Positions 26,305 through 35,579 of a stretch of DNA of 64,000 nucleotides are shown piece by piece. A program made the translations under genes and the position numbers. The notes under the pieces are model-generated. The model was not told where the DNA came from. It searched no databases and saw only the letters and a program-made list of their open reading frames with translations. This stretch comes from Bradyrhizobium tropiciagri (lineage in GTDB: Bacteria > Pseudomonadota > Alphaproteobacteria > Rhizobiales > Xanthobacteraceae), in assembly GCF_001189845.1 (NCBI RefSeq), contig NZ_LFLZ01000048.1, positions 1 through 64,000 on the forward strand, read 5' to 3'. Numbering within the stretch: position 1 is the stretch's first letter; each line of letters opens with the position of its first letter.

Positions 26305-28137
26305 ATGGGTATCTTCGGCGCACTTACGACGGCGGTCGGTGGCTTGCGCGCAGGCTCGTACGCGCTCGAGAACATCTCCGGCAACATCGCCAACTCGCAG
26401 ACCACGGCCTTCAAGCGCATCGATACCTCCTTTCTCGACCTCGTTCCGCAGACCGCGCTGACCGCGCAGCTCGCCGGCGGCGTCACCGCGCAGTCGCGCT
26501 CGACCAACTCGGTGCAGGGCGACGTGCAGTCGGCGTCGGTCGCGACCTTCATGGCGATCAACGGCAACGGCTTCTTTGCGGTGCAAAAGCCCGGCAGCTT
26601 CACCGACGGCTCGCCGGTGTTCGACGGCGTCGACCGCTACACCCGCCGCGGCGATTTTCAGCTCAACAAGGATGGTTATCTCGTCAACGGCGCCGGCTAT
26701 TATCTCGAGGGCGTGCCAATCGACCCGACCACCGGCAACCCCTCTGGCTCCTCGCCGCAAACGCTGCGCTTCAAGAACGACTTCCTGCCGGCGCAGCAAA
26801 CCACCAAGATCGACTATCGCGCCAACCTTGCGTCCTACCCCCTGACCACCGCGCACGACACCTCGGTTCCGGGCTCCGAGCTGATCCGGCCGGGCGCGTT
26901 CAGCGCCGGACATAACCCGCTGGTGCTGGGCACGCCGGCCGCGCCCTATACCGATTCATCGGTCACCGGCACCGCGCAGAACAACAAGGCGACGCCGTCG
27001 GTGGCCAACACCGCCGCGACCTTGCTGTCGGGCGCCGCCGGCAGCGACTCGATCAACGCCAGCTTCAGCGCCGGCTCGGCCGGCCCGCCCGTCGTGCCCG
27101 CCGATACGATCACGGTGAACGGCACCGTCATCACCTTCGTGGCTTCGGGCGCGACCGGCAACCAGCTCAACGTCACCGACAGCATCGGAACGCTGCTCGC
27201 CAAGATCGACGCGATCACCGGTACCGCAACGCCGTCGACGATCAGCGGCGGCAAGATCACCCTGCACTCCGGCACCGCGTCGGACCTCAACGTGACGAGC
27301 TCGAACTCGACGGCCCTTGCGGCGCTCGGCTTCACCGGCTCGGCGGTTGCGACCCGCGGCGGCGGCGGCACGGTCGGCACCGGTCAGGTCGTCGGCAACG
27401 ACAACTCGACCTTCCTGAACGAATCCGTCTCCGGCGGCGCGGTCACGGCCTATGACGTGTCGGGTGCGCCGGTGAATCTGCAATTCCGCTGGGCCAAGTC
27501 CGACAGCTCCTCGCTGGGCGCCGGACATACCGATACCTGGAACCTGTTCTATCAGGTCAATCCGAACGCCACCGGCACGCAGGTCTCCTGGCAGAACGTG
27601 AACGTCAACTTCACCTTCGCCGCGAACGGCCAGATGTCGCCGGCGATCTCGTCGGTCACGCTCAACAATGCCGTCGTCAACGGCGTGTCGCTCGGCAACC
27701 CCGTGATCAATTTCGGCTCCGGCGGCGTGACCCAGTTCGCGGATGCCAACGGCAACGTCCAGGTCAACCAGATCCAGCAGGACGGCTTCCCGGCCGGCCA
27801 GCTGCAATCGGTCAGCGTCTCGACCAACGGCCGCATCGTCGGCAACTACACCAACGGCCGCAACATCGACCTCGCCGAAATCTCGGTGGCGACCTTCAAC
27901 GGCACCAACTTCCTCAAGCGCATCGACGGCGGTGCGTTCGAGGCGACCGACGAGTCCGGCGCGGCGCTGTTCGGCAAGGCCGGCACCATCGTCGGTTCGT
28001 CGCTCGAGAGCTCGAACACCGATATCGCCGACGAGTTCACCAAGCTGATCGTGACCCAGCAGGCCTATTCGGCCAACACCAAGGTGATCACGACGACCAA
28101 CTCGATGGTGCAGGACCTCCTGAACGTGGTGCGCTGA
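26305..28137 (+). CDS. flgE: Flagellar hook protein FlgE
   Basis: 610 residues, longer than the roughly 400 of enteric FlgE. The N-terminus (LTTAVGGLRAGSYALENISG) and the C-terminus ending in NTKVITTTNSMVQDLLNVVR carry the rod/hook D0 helices. An extra domain of about 110 residues (235-350; DTITVNGTVITFVASGATGN) is inserted in the middle, and FlgL carries a similar one. FlgE polymerises outside the cell into the hook. The ATG at 26305 follows GGAG and lies under a sigma-54 promoter. It heads flgE-flgK-flgL. Confidence 0.95.
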   Translation: MGIFGALTTAVGGLRAGSYALENISGNIANSQTTAFKRIDTSFLDLVPQTALTAQLAGGVTAQSRSTNSVQGDVQSASVATFMAINGNGFFAVQKPGSFTDGSPVFDGVDRYTRRGDFQLNKDGYLVNGAGYYLEGVPIDPTTGNPSGSSPQTLRFKNDFLPAQQTTKIDYRANLASYPLTTAHDTSVPGSELIRPGAFSAGHNPLVLGTPAAPYTDSSVTGTAQNNKATPSVANTAATLLSGAAGSDSINASFSAGSAGPPVVPADTITVNGTVITFVASGATGNQLNVTDSIGTLLAKIDAITGTATPSTISGGKITLHSGTASDLNVTSSNSTALAALGFTGSAVATRGGGGTVGTGQVVGNDNSTFLNESVSGGAVTAYDVSGAPVNLQFRWAKSDSSSLGAGHTDTWNLFYQVNPNATGTQVSWQNVNVNFTFAANGQMSPAISSVTLNNAVVNGVSLGNPVINFGSGGVTQFADANGNVQVNQIQQDGFPAGQLQSVSVSTNGRIVGNYTNGRNIDLAEISVATFNGTNFLKRIDGGAFEATDESGAALFGKAGTIVGSSLESSNTDIADEFTKLIVTQQAYSANTKVITTTNSMVQDLLNVVR

Positions 28138-28183
28138 TCGCATCGACGATGCACGTGTGAAGCAGTAAAGGCGAGTACACAGC

Positions 28184-30061
28184 ATGGGTTTGAGCCAAGC
28201 CCTCTCCACCGCGATGTCGGGCCTGCGCGCCACGCAGGCCTCGCTCTCGCTCGTGTCGTCGAACGTCGCCAACGCGGAGACGCCCGGCTACGTCAGGAAG
28301 ACGCTGAACCAGGATACCGGCACCACCGGCCAGTTCGGGTCGAGCGTTCTGATCACCGGCGTCAACCGACAGCTCGACGAATTCCTGCAGACTCAACTTC
28401 GCACCGAGACGTCGGGCGCGTCGTATGCCGACGTTCGCTCGAGCTTCCTTGCCAATCTACAGGGCGTCTACGGCAATCCCGACTCCACCGGCACGATCGA
28501 GGACGCCTACAACAAGTTCCTGACCGCGCTGCAGGGACTGTCGACCAGCCCGGACTCGCAGTCGGCCCGCATCGGCGTCGTCAATGCCGCGCAATCCATG
28601 GCGCAGCAGCTCAACGCGACCTCGCAGGGAATCCAGACGCTGCGCGCCAATGCCGAGGCCGGTATCAGCGATTCCGTCAACACCGCCAACAATGCGATGC
28701 AGCAGATCGCGCGCCTCAATGTCCAGCTCGCGGCCAATGCCGGCACGACCGATGCGTCGACCGCGGCATTGCTCGACCAGCGCGACCGCTACGTCACGCA
28801 GCTTTCGCAGCTGATGGACATCCGCACCGTCACCAACAGCCAGAACCAGGTGACGGTGTTTACCAATTCCGGCGTGCAGCTGGTCGGCACCGAGGCTGCG
28901 ACGCTCAGCTTCAACGCCCAGGGCACGATGACGCCCAACACGCAGTACAACTCCGATCCGACCAAGAGCACCGTCGGCACCATCACCATCACGTTCCCGC
29001 ATGGCGGCACCTATGACATGGTGTCCACCAACTCGATCCGATCGGGCAAGATCGCCGCCTATCTCGAGCTGCGGGACAAGACGCTGGTGCAGGCCCAGGC
29101 GCAGATCGACCAGTTCGCCGCCGCGATGTCGAGCGCAGTGTCGGACAAGACGACGGCGGGCACGGCGGCGACGGCGGGGGCACAGTCCGGCTTCGACCTC
29201 GATCTCTCGGGGCTGCAGAGCGGCAACACCATCCACGTCTCCTACAAGGACAACACCACCGGCCTCACGCACAATCTGTCGATCATCCGCGTCGACGATC
29301 CGAGCGTGCTGCCGCTGAGCAATACCGCAACCGTCGATCCGAACGACGAGGTGCTGGGGGTCGATTTCTCCGGCGGCATGAGCTCGGTATTGTCGCAGCT
29401 CAACGGCGCGCTCGGCGGAAGGGGGTTGCAGTTCTCCAATCCGTCCGGGTCGACGCTGCGGGTGCTCGACGACGGCGCCGCCAACAAGGCCGACGTGACC
29501 GCAGCCTCGGTCACGACAACCGTCTCGTCGCTGACCTCGGGCGATCCGCAACTTCCACTGTTCACCGACAATGGCGGGCTCTACACCGGCGCGATCACCG
29601 CGAACGGCTCACAGTCGACCGGCCTTGCCGCGCGCATCAGCGTCAACACGGCGCTGGTCGGCGATCCCTCGCGCATGGTGGTGTATTCGACCAATCCGCA
29701 GACCCCGGCCGGCGACACCACGCGCGCCAACCTCGTTCTGAACCAGCTGTCGAGCGCCTCGTTCAGCTATTCGCCGCAGACCGGCCTCGGCACATCAGGC
29801 GCGCCGTTCACCGGCACGCTGCTGAACTTTGCCAAGCAGTTCATCAGCCAGCAGGGCGAATCGGCGACGGCGGCCAAGCAACTGGCCGATGGTCAGGACG
29901 TCGTGCTGAACACGCTGCAGACCAAGATGGACTCGACCTCCGGCGTCAACATGGACGAGGAGATGGCGCATCTGCTCTCGCTCCAGAACGCCTATTCGGC
30001 CAATGCGCGCGTGATGTCGTCGATCAAGCAGATGTACGACGCGCTGCTGCAGCTCACGTGA
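28184..30061 (+). CDS. flgK: Flagellar hook-filament junction protein FlgK (HAP1)
   Basis: 625 residues. N-terminal D0 helix MGLSQALSTAMSGLRATQAS with SSNVANAETPGYVRK, and C-terminal LSLQNAYSANARVMSSIKQ, are the FlgK hallmarks. It caps the hook and joins it to the filament together with FlgL. It begins 46 bp after flgE and ends 7 bp before flgL, so the three are one operon. No insert domain like the one in FlgE is evident. Confidence 0.95.
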   Translation: MGLSQALSTAMSGLRATQASLSLVSSNVANAETPGYVRKTLNQDTGTTGQFGSSVLITGVNRQLDEFLQTQLRTETSGASYADVRSSFLANLQGVYGNPDSTGTIEDAYNKFLTALQGLSTSPDSQSARIGVVNAAQSMAQQLNATSQGIQTLRANAEAGISDSVNTANNAMQQIARLNVQLAANAGTTDASTAALLDQRDRYVTQLSQLMDIRTVTNSQNQVTVFTNSGVQLVGTEAATLSFNAQGTMTPNTQYNSDPTKSTVGTITITFPHGGTYDMVSTNSIRSGKIAAYLELRDKTLVQAQAQIDQFAAAMSSAVSDKTTAGTAATAGAQSGFDLDLSGLQSGNTIHVSYKDNTTGLTHNLSIIRVDDPSVLPLSNTATVDPNDEVLGVDFSGGMSSVLSQLNGALGGRGLQFSNPSGSTLRVLDDGAANKADVTAASVTTTVSSLTSGDPQLPLFTDNGGLYTGAITANGSQSTGLAARISVNTALVGDPSRMVVYSTNPQTPAGDTTRANLVLNQLSSASFSYSPQTGLGTSGAPFTGTLLNFAKQFISQQGESATAAKQLADGQDVVLNTLQTKMDSTSGVNMDEEMAHLLSLQNAYSANARVMSSIKQMYDALLQLT

Positions 30062-30068
30062 GGGTAAC

Positions 30069-31949
30069 ATGTCGATCGACGGCGTAAGCGGCAGAACTTC
30101 CTATATCGGCACCACGATCCTCAACCTGCGCAGTCAGCTTAATGACCTGACGACGCAGCTTGCGACGGGCAAGGTGTCGACGACCTATGCGGGGCAGGGG
30201 CTCGATCGCGGCTTCGCGCTCAGCCTGCGTGCGCAGATCAGCAGCATCAATGCGTTCTCCGACACCGCCACCAATCTCAACACCCGCCTGAACGTCGCCA
30301 ACCTCAGTCTGCAAGGTCTGTCCGACGTCGGCACCCAGGTGAAGAACGCGTCGACGACCGCGACGTTGACGCTCAACGACAGCGGCCAGACCTCGGGCCA
30401 AATCACGGCGCAGGCCGCGTTCGCCAACGCGGTTGCGATGCTGAACAGCCAGTCGGGCGACCGTTACCTGTTCTCCGGCCGTGCCATGGATACGCCGGCC
30501 ACGGTGTCCGCCGACACGATGCTGAAGGGCACGGCAACCCAGGCCGGCCTCACCCAGCTCATCAATGAGCGCAAGCAGGCCGATCAGGGCGCCAGCATGA
30601 TGGGGCGCCTGAGCGTCTCGTCGCCGCCGGCGACCACGACGGTGACGAGCATCGCCGAGGACGGCTCGCCGTTCGGCCTGAAGCTGCTGTCGGTGCAGTC
30701 GTCATTGACCGGCGCCACCGTGACCCAGCCGACCGGCACCCCGAAGTCGGAATCGGTCGATCTCGGCGCCGTCAATCCGAAGGATGGCGACAAGATCAAG
30801 TTCAACTTCACGCTGCCCGACGGCACCACCGAGGCGATCGAGCTGACGGCGACGACGACCAACCCGCCGCCGGCCGGCTCGTTTTTGATCGGCGCCGACA
30901 CCACGGCGACGACGGCCAATTTGCAGTCGACGCTGACCTCGTCGATCAAGACCTTGAGCGACACGTCGCTGGTCGCAGCTTCCGCGGTCGCCGCGTCGAA
31001 CAACTTCTTCAATCCGGTCGCGACCGTCTCGGGCGCGGCCGTCAACAACCAGAACACGCCGCCGGCGCCGATCTCAGGTGCCACGGCGCTTTCGGGGACA
31101 GCCGGCACCGACTCGCTGTCGACCAGCTTCGCAGCCGGTGACACCATCACGGTGAACGGGACCCCGATCACCTTCGTCGCTTCCGGTGCCACCGGCAACC
31201 AGGTCAATGTCACCGACAGCGTGCAGACGCTGATGGCGAAGATCGACCAGATCAGCGGCACCAAGAATCCGTCGACCATCAGCAATGGTGTGGTCACCCT
31301 GCATGGCGCCGACGGCGCGAGCCTCTCGATCTCGAGCTCCAACACGGCGGCACTCGGCGCGCTCGGCATCGCCAACAACACGACTGCGACCCCGGCGCCG
31401 CTCAGGGTCGGGGGACCGCCGTTCAACACGGCGACCAGCCTGGTCGCGGGCACCCCCGCCAACACAGTGTACTGGTACACCGGCGAAAACGGCCCGGGAT
31501 CGGCGCGCGGCACCGCCGTCGCGCAGGTCGATCAGTCGATCACCGTGCAATACGGCGCGCGCGCCAACGAGCAGGCGTTCCGCTACTTGTTGCAGAACGT
31601 CGCGGTCTATGCGGCGGTCACCACCAACGCCAGCAATCCGAATGCAAGCGCGCAGGTGACGGCATTGGCACAGCGCGTCGGCGCGAACCTCGCGCCGCAG
31701 AACGGCCAGCAGCAGATCCAGGACGTGCAGGCCGAGTTCGCCGGCGCGCAGACGGCGACCAAGGCGGCGACCGATCGCCAGACCCAGCTCAAGAGCATGG
31801 CGGAAACGATGCTGGACTCGGTCGAGGGCGTCAATCAGGACGAGGTCGCAACCAAGATCCTGGCGCTGCAGACCAGTCTGCAGGCGTCGTATCAGACCAC
31901 GTCGATGCTGTATCAGACCACGCTGCTGAAATATCTGCCGATCAGCTGA
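30069..31949 (+). CDS. flgL: Flagellar hook-filament junction protein FlgL (HAP3)
   Basis: 626 residues, about twice the enteric FlgL. The flagellin-like N-terminus (LNLRSQLNDLTTQLATGKVS) and C-terminus (SLQASYQTTSMLYQTTLLKY) are conserved. The central region holds inserts, including one at about 335-445 (DTITVNGTPITFVASGATGN) that closely matches the insert in FlgE. It forms the second junction ring. The ATG follows GAGGG; a bidirectional terminator lies downstream. Confidence 0.93.
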   Translation: MSIDGVSGRTSYIGTTILNLRSQLNDLTTQLATGKVSTTYAGQGLDRGFALSLRAQISSINAFSDTATNLNTRLNVANLSLQGLSDVGTQVKNASTTATLTLNDSGQTSGQITAQAAFANAVAMLNSQSGDRYLFSGRAMDTPATVSADTMLKGTATQAGLTQLINERKQADQGASMMGRLSVSSPPATTTVTSIAEDGSPFGLKLLSVQSSLTGATVTQPTGTPKSESVDLGAVNPKDGDKIKFNFTLPDGTTEAIELTATTTNPPPAGSFLIGADTTATTANLQSTLTSSIKTLSDTSLVAASAVAASNNFFNPVATVSGAAVNNQNTPPAPISGATALSGTAGTDSLSTSFAAGDTITVNGTPITFVASGATGNQVNVTDSVQTLMAKIDQISGTKNPSTISNGVVTLHGADGASLSISSSNTAALGALGIANNTTATPAPLRVGGPPFNTATSLVAGTPANTVYWYTGENGPGSARGTAVAQVDQSITVQYGARANEQAFRYLLQNVAVYAAVTTNASNPNASAQVTALAQRVGANLAPQNGQQQIQDVQAEFAGAQTATKAATDRQTQLKSMAETMLDSVEGVNQDEVATKILALQTSLQASYQTTSMLYQTTLLKYLPIS

Positions 31950-31975
31950 TTGCCCGCCACCCATCTCCAGCCAGC

Positions 31976-32003
31976 AAAAAGGCCTCCTCGCGGAGGCCTT
32001 TTT
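31976..32003. terminator. Bidirectional terminator between flgL and flbT
   Basis: AAAAAGGCCTCC-TCGC-GGAGGCCTTTTT is a perfect 12-bp stem with a four-base loop and T runs on both strands. It serves the converging flgEKL and flbT transcripts. Confidence 0.92.
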
Positions 32004-32022
32004 CGTTCAGGCGAAGGCTAGA

Positions 32023-32070
32023 GCGTTTTCAAGCGAGGTGGACGCCGGTTCGCGTGAAGAAAACGCGTCA
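32023..32070. repeat. Dispersed repeat (GCGTTTTC...GAAAACGC type), copy 2
   Basis: The sequence differs from the copy at 26045-26092 at only a few positions (CAAGCGAGGTGGACGCCGG inside). It lies between the terminator and the 3' end of flbT. Confidence 0.85.
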
Positions 32071-32082
32071 AGACGAGGAGCT

Positions 32083-32514
32083 CTACGCGCTCTTGCGGGC
32101 ATCGTCCTGATTGGTCTTCTGCTGACCGCGCGCGCTCTCGAGCAGCTTCTCCTCATGCGCGATCAGCTTCTTGGATTCCTTCAACGCGTGATACAGGTCG
32201 CCGTTGAGGATGAAATTGTTGACGCTCTCGATGAAGGGCCAGGCGCTCGGCATTGCGGTGATGATGTCGCGCACCAGGCTGAAATAGGTCGGGTGGTGCG
32301 CCATCGGATCCGGCGACAGATACATCAGCTGCACGGCGAGATAGATCAGCTTCGCCGGCGTGTCGGCGGTCTCCGGCGTCAGGATATCCTTCTCGCGCAG
32401 GATCGGGATGCGGTCGCCGTCGATCAGGAGGCGAGCACGCTGATCGGTGTTGGTGATCACGCAGCTGCCGACGATGATGCGCTCGTTCGGTTTGAGTTCG
32501 ACCTTCAGGGCCAT
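32083..32514 (-). CDS. flbT: Flagellin expression regulator FlbT
   Basis: 143 residues matching the FlbT family along its whole length (VELKPNERIIVGSCVITN, LREKDILTPETADTPAKLIY, YLSPDPMAHH). In Caulobacter FlbT binds the leader of flagellin mRNA and promotes its decay until the hook is complete; in some rhizobia it acts positively. It diverges from the flagellin gene, and AAGGAG precedes its ATG. A possible CtrA-like box (TTCA-N7-TTAAC, minus strand) is at 32640-32655. Confidence 0.95.
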   Translation of the reverse strand: MALKVELKPNERIIVGSCVITNTDQRARLLIDGDRIPILREKDILTPETADTPAKLIYLAVQLMYLSPDPMAHHPTYFSLVRDIITAMPSAWPFIESVNNFILNGDLYHALKESKKLIAHEEKLLESARGQQKTNQDDARKSA

Positions 32515-32884
32515 GACCGTTCTCCTTTGCCGGGCAGTCGCGCGATGTCGTCGCTAGCGGAACGAAGTTGTGCTCGGCACTGCTTAGCAGCCGCCGTTGC
32601 GGCCCGGGGCCGATACGACAGCGATCCTTTCCCATGACGGTTAACGCTTGGTGAATGACGGGCCGGCGCAGGCGTCGGCGTTCGGCCGGAATCGGCAATC
32701 GTCTCAGTAGTTTTCGTGGCGAACTTCGCCCTATGGCGACAATTTTATTCTTCGGCATTTGAATCAAGTGCCGTTCTGGAGATTCCTATTTCCTTCGCGG
32801 GCGCGAACGCAGGATGGGCCATCCGCGCGGTCAGAAAGGACTGACGCGGTTTTGTCCTCAGTTTCACACCAGAAAGGTATGAAA

Positions 32885-34051
32885 ATGTCCGGTATCATTC
32901 TCTCGTCCTCCGTTCGCCAGAACCTCCTCTCCCTCCAGTCCACCGCCGATCTGCTCTCCACCACGCAGAACCGCCTTGCCACCGGCAAGAAGGTCAATAC
33001 GGCGCTCGACAACCCGACCAACTTCTTCACCGCCCAGTCGCTCGACAACCGCGCCAGCGACATCAACAACCTGCTCGACGGCATCGGCAACGGTGTGCAG
33101 GTGCTGCAGGCTGCCAACACCGGCATCACCTCGCTGCAGAAGCTGGTCGATACCGCGAAGTCGATTGCCAACCAGGTGCTGCAGAGCCCGACGGGCTACA
33201 CCACCAGGTCGTCGGTCACCTCGACCGCGGCGCTCGGCGGCACGTCCGCCAACCTCGTCGACGGCACCACGATCAAGAGCGGCGACGTGCTGGCGATCGC
33301 GGCCTCGGCCGGTCAGCCCGCCTTCTCCTTCACCTTCGGGGCCAGCTCGTCGCTGGCGCAGCTGAACACGGCGCTGTCGGCCAGCAACCTGACGGCGAGC
33401 TCGACAGCTCCAACAAGCTCGTCATCACCACGACCAATGACGCGGCGTCCTCGACGATCGGTGCGGTGACCTTCACCAACACCGGCGGCGGCACCGCGAC
33501 GTTCAGCGCAGCCGGCACGGCTCCGGTTGCCGACACGGCCTCGCAGTCGGCGCGTGCGGCCCTGGTGCAGCAGTACAACAACACCATCTCGCAGATCACG
33601 ACCACGGCGCAGGATTCGTCGTTCAACGGCATCAACCTGTTGAGCGGCGACAGCCTGAAATTGACCTTCAACGAGACCGGCAAGTCCACGCTCAGCATCA
33701 CCGGCGTCAAGTTCGATGCCGCAGCTCGGCCTGAAATCGCTGACCGCGGGCACCGACTTCCTCGACAACAACTCGGCGAACAGCGTCATCTCGTCGTTGA
33801 GCTCGGCGAGCTCCTCGCTGCGCAGCGAAGCCTCGACGCTGGGTTCGAACCTCTCGATCGTGCAGATCCGTCAGGACTTCTCGAAGAACCTGATCAACGT
33901 GCTGCAGACCGGTTCGTCGAACCTGACGCTGGCCGATACCAACGAGGAAGCGGCCAACAGCCAGGCGCTGTCGACCCGCCAGTCGATCGCTGTCTCGGCG
34001 CTCGCGCTCGCCAACCAGAGCCAGCAGAGCGTGCTGCAGCTGCTGCGCTAA
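32885..34051 (+). pseudogene. fliC: Flagellin gene with two apparent frameshifts
   Basis: Together the pieces encode a 389-residue-size flagellin: N-terminal D0/D1 (SGIILSSSVRQNLLSLQST, LATGKKVNTALDNPTNFFTA), a central insert, and C-terminal D1/D0 ending QSQQSVLQLLR. The frame breaks near 33403, where one G restores LTASSDSSNKLVITTT. It breaks again near 33721, where two added bases (or one fewer) restore FDAAGLGLKSL-like sequence. The total length stays a multiple of three. Intact termini and flanking flbT and flaF argue for a working gene with sequence errors. The ATG at 32885 is preferred because AGAAAGG lies about seven bases before it. Confidence 0.85.
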
Positions 34052-34073
34052 GCGAGCCAAAACCTGGTTCAGG

Positions 34074-34104
34074 AACGGCGGGGGCAACCCCGCCGTTTCT
34101 CGTT
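34074..34104 (+). terminator. Terminator of the flagellin gene
   Basis: AACGGCGGGG-GCAA-CCCCGCCGTT forms a perfect 10-bp stem with a stable GCAA tetraloop, followed by TCTCGTTT. It lies 22 bases after the flagellin stop. Confidence 0.85.
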
Positions 34105-34258
34105 TATCTCCGGGATATTACGGTATCTGTCGATGCCGTAAGAACGGCGCATTTGGTAACGCCCGCTAACCATATTTAAAGGCGCCGGATGCATAAATAT
34201 CGAGCGCTAGAATTGCGTCTCCGCGGCTCGAGAAATCCGCATCCCATCGAGGTCATTA

Positions 34259-34624
34259 ATGTCGAATGCAGCCCAGGCCTACGCTCGTACCTCAACGACG
34301 ACGGCGTCCCCCCGTGAAATCGAAGCGCAGGCGCTCTTGAAGGCCGCGCGGCAGCTGCAGGAAGTCCAGGCGAACTGGAACGGCCTCGACAAGGCGCTCG
34401 ATCATGCGTTGCTGTTCAATCGCCGGTTGTGGTCGATCTTCCTCAGCGCGGCAGAGGGCGACGACAATCCGCAGCCGCTCGAGGTGCGTCAGAACATTGC
34501 TAACATCAGCGTGTTCGTGATGAAGCAGACCATCGACATCCAGATGAATCCGGACCCGGCGAAGCTGAAGTCGCTGATCGACATCAACTGCAACATCGCC
34601 GCCGGCCTCTCGGGCCGCGGCTGA
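34259..34624 (+). CDS. flaF: Flagellar biosynthesis regulator FlaF
   Basis: 121 residues, FlaF family throughout (AQAYARTSTTTASPREIEAQ, ALLFNRRLWSIFL, LIDINCNIAAGL). FlaF works with FlbT after transcription to control flagellin production and secretion. It follows the flagellin gene, separated by a terminator and about 150 bp, with GAGG before its ATG. A 25-bp gap separates it from the next gene, which is probably co-transcribed. Confidence 0.95.
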   Translation: MSNAAQAYARTSTTTASPREIEAQALLKAARQLQEVQANWNGLDKALDHALLFNRRLWSIFLSAAEGDDNPQPLEVRQNIANISVFVMKQTIDIQMNPDPAKLKSLIDINCNIAAGLSGRG

Positions 34625-34649
34625 TCGGGGTCACAACGGAGCTCTCGGC

Positions 34650-35012
34650 ATGGCCGATGTGTTGAGCATCCTGTCCGCCAACTACAAGGCTGCCGGCCTG
34701 ACGGTGCCGTCGAAGACGCCCTATGTGGCGGTCGATCCGAACCTCTATCAGGGCAGCTGGAGCGGCAAGTACGCCAACAACAAGTCGTTCAACATCTCGG
34801 TGTCGAACGTCGAGGGCTTCCGCGCCAAGGTCCACTATCAGAGCGACGGCACCAACAAATATCAGGACGTCCTGATCAAGGACGGCGCGTTCCGGATCGG
34901 CGATACCAAGTTCTCGCTGGTGCAGCAGGGGACGGCGCTGATCGCCAATGTCGTCACCGATCCGGCCACCGGATCGACCTATCTCGACAAGGCCTACGCC
35001 ACCCAGAAGTGA
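34650..35012 (+). CDS. Uncharacterised flagellar-locus protein
   Basis: 120 residues, start 25 bp after flaF. No signal peptide or membrane segment. The sequence looks beta-rich (GSWSGKYANNKSFNISVSNV, AKVHYQSDGTNKYQDVLIKD) and resembles a small lipocalin- or DUF-like barrel, but I do not recognise a family. Its place between flaF and the flaG-like gene suggests a role in flagellin handling. It has no cysteine. Confidence 0.75.
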   Translation: MADVLSILSANYKAAGLTVPSKTPYVAVDPNLYQGSWSGKYANNKSFNISVSNVEGFRAKVHYQSDGTNKYQDVLIKDGAFRIGDTKFSLVQQGTALIANVVTDPATGSTYLDKAYATQK

Positions 35013-35030
35013 GGGATCGTTCGCTGGCGT

Positions 35031-35417
35031 CTAGGCGCGGCGGTCGGTTGCGCGCGCGCGCGTCGGCGCGTCCTTGCTGAGATCGAGCGCGTGGAAATAG
35101 GCGCGGCGGCGCAATACGGCTTCTTCCGGAAACTGCCTCACCACCAGGTTGGTGCGATTGTCGACCACCTGGTAGACCACGGCGCGGGCGTCGCGATCGA
35201 TGATGACCTGGTCGGTGACCGATGGAGCCTGATTTGAAATGGACGCATTGACCGCGTTGGGGTCGATCGTGACGCGCACGCTCGGCTCCGGAGCGGTGAC
35301 GCTCTGGCTCGTGGGCAATTCGGTCTTCACCGCCTTCTGCGCCGTATCGCTCACCGGAGTGATCATCGGCGCTGCGACCGGTGCCCCCACCGGCTTGATG
35401 TTGAAATCTGTACTCAT
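35031..35417 (-). CDS. FlaG-like flagellar protein
   Basis: 128 residues. The N-terminal half is low complexity (Pro/Ala/Thr). The C-terminal 50 residues (VVYQVVDNRTNLVVRQFPEE) match the FlaG pattern of a VxV(I/V)D...VIRQIPPEE strand pair. FlaG family proteins affect filament length. The ATG at 35417 is preferred over an upstream start. It converges on the 34650 gene and is followed by flagellar genes on the same strand. Confidence 0.65.
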   Translation of the reverse strand: MSTDFNIKPVGAPVAAPMITPVSDTAQKAVKTELPTSQSVTAPEPSVRVTIDPNAVNASISNQAPSVTDQVIIDRDARAVVYQVVDNRTNLVVRQFPEEAVLRRRAYFHALDLSKDAPTRARATDRRA

Positions 35418-35579
35418 GGCAGCCTCGTAGTGCACAGGCACTAGTTTGCTTGAGTCAAATCCCAACCCCTCACGAACCGCAACTCTACGGGGAACCTCTC
35501 AATAGGGTGTTAGGGAACACGCTGAATGCCGCGCTGCCGGAGCCGCGTCGAATTGAGCTAAATTGTCGGCTTGTGCGCG

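Noticed and set aside
32573..32586. Possible sigma-54 promoter before flagellin (CGGCACTGCTTAGC)
   Set aside because: The GG-to-GC spacing is one base too short and the -12 element is poor, unlike the three good promoters elsewhere.
32600..32620. Possible sigma-28 -10 element (GCCGATAC) before flagellin
   Set aside because: No TAAA-like -35 at the right distance.
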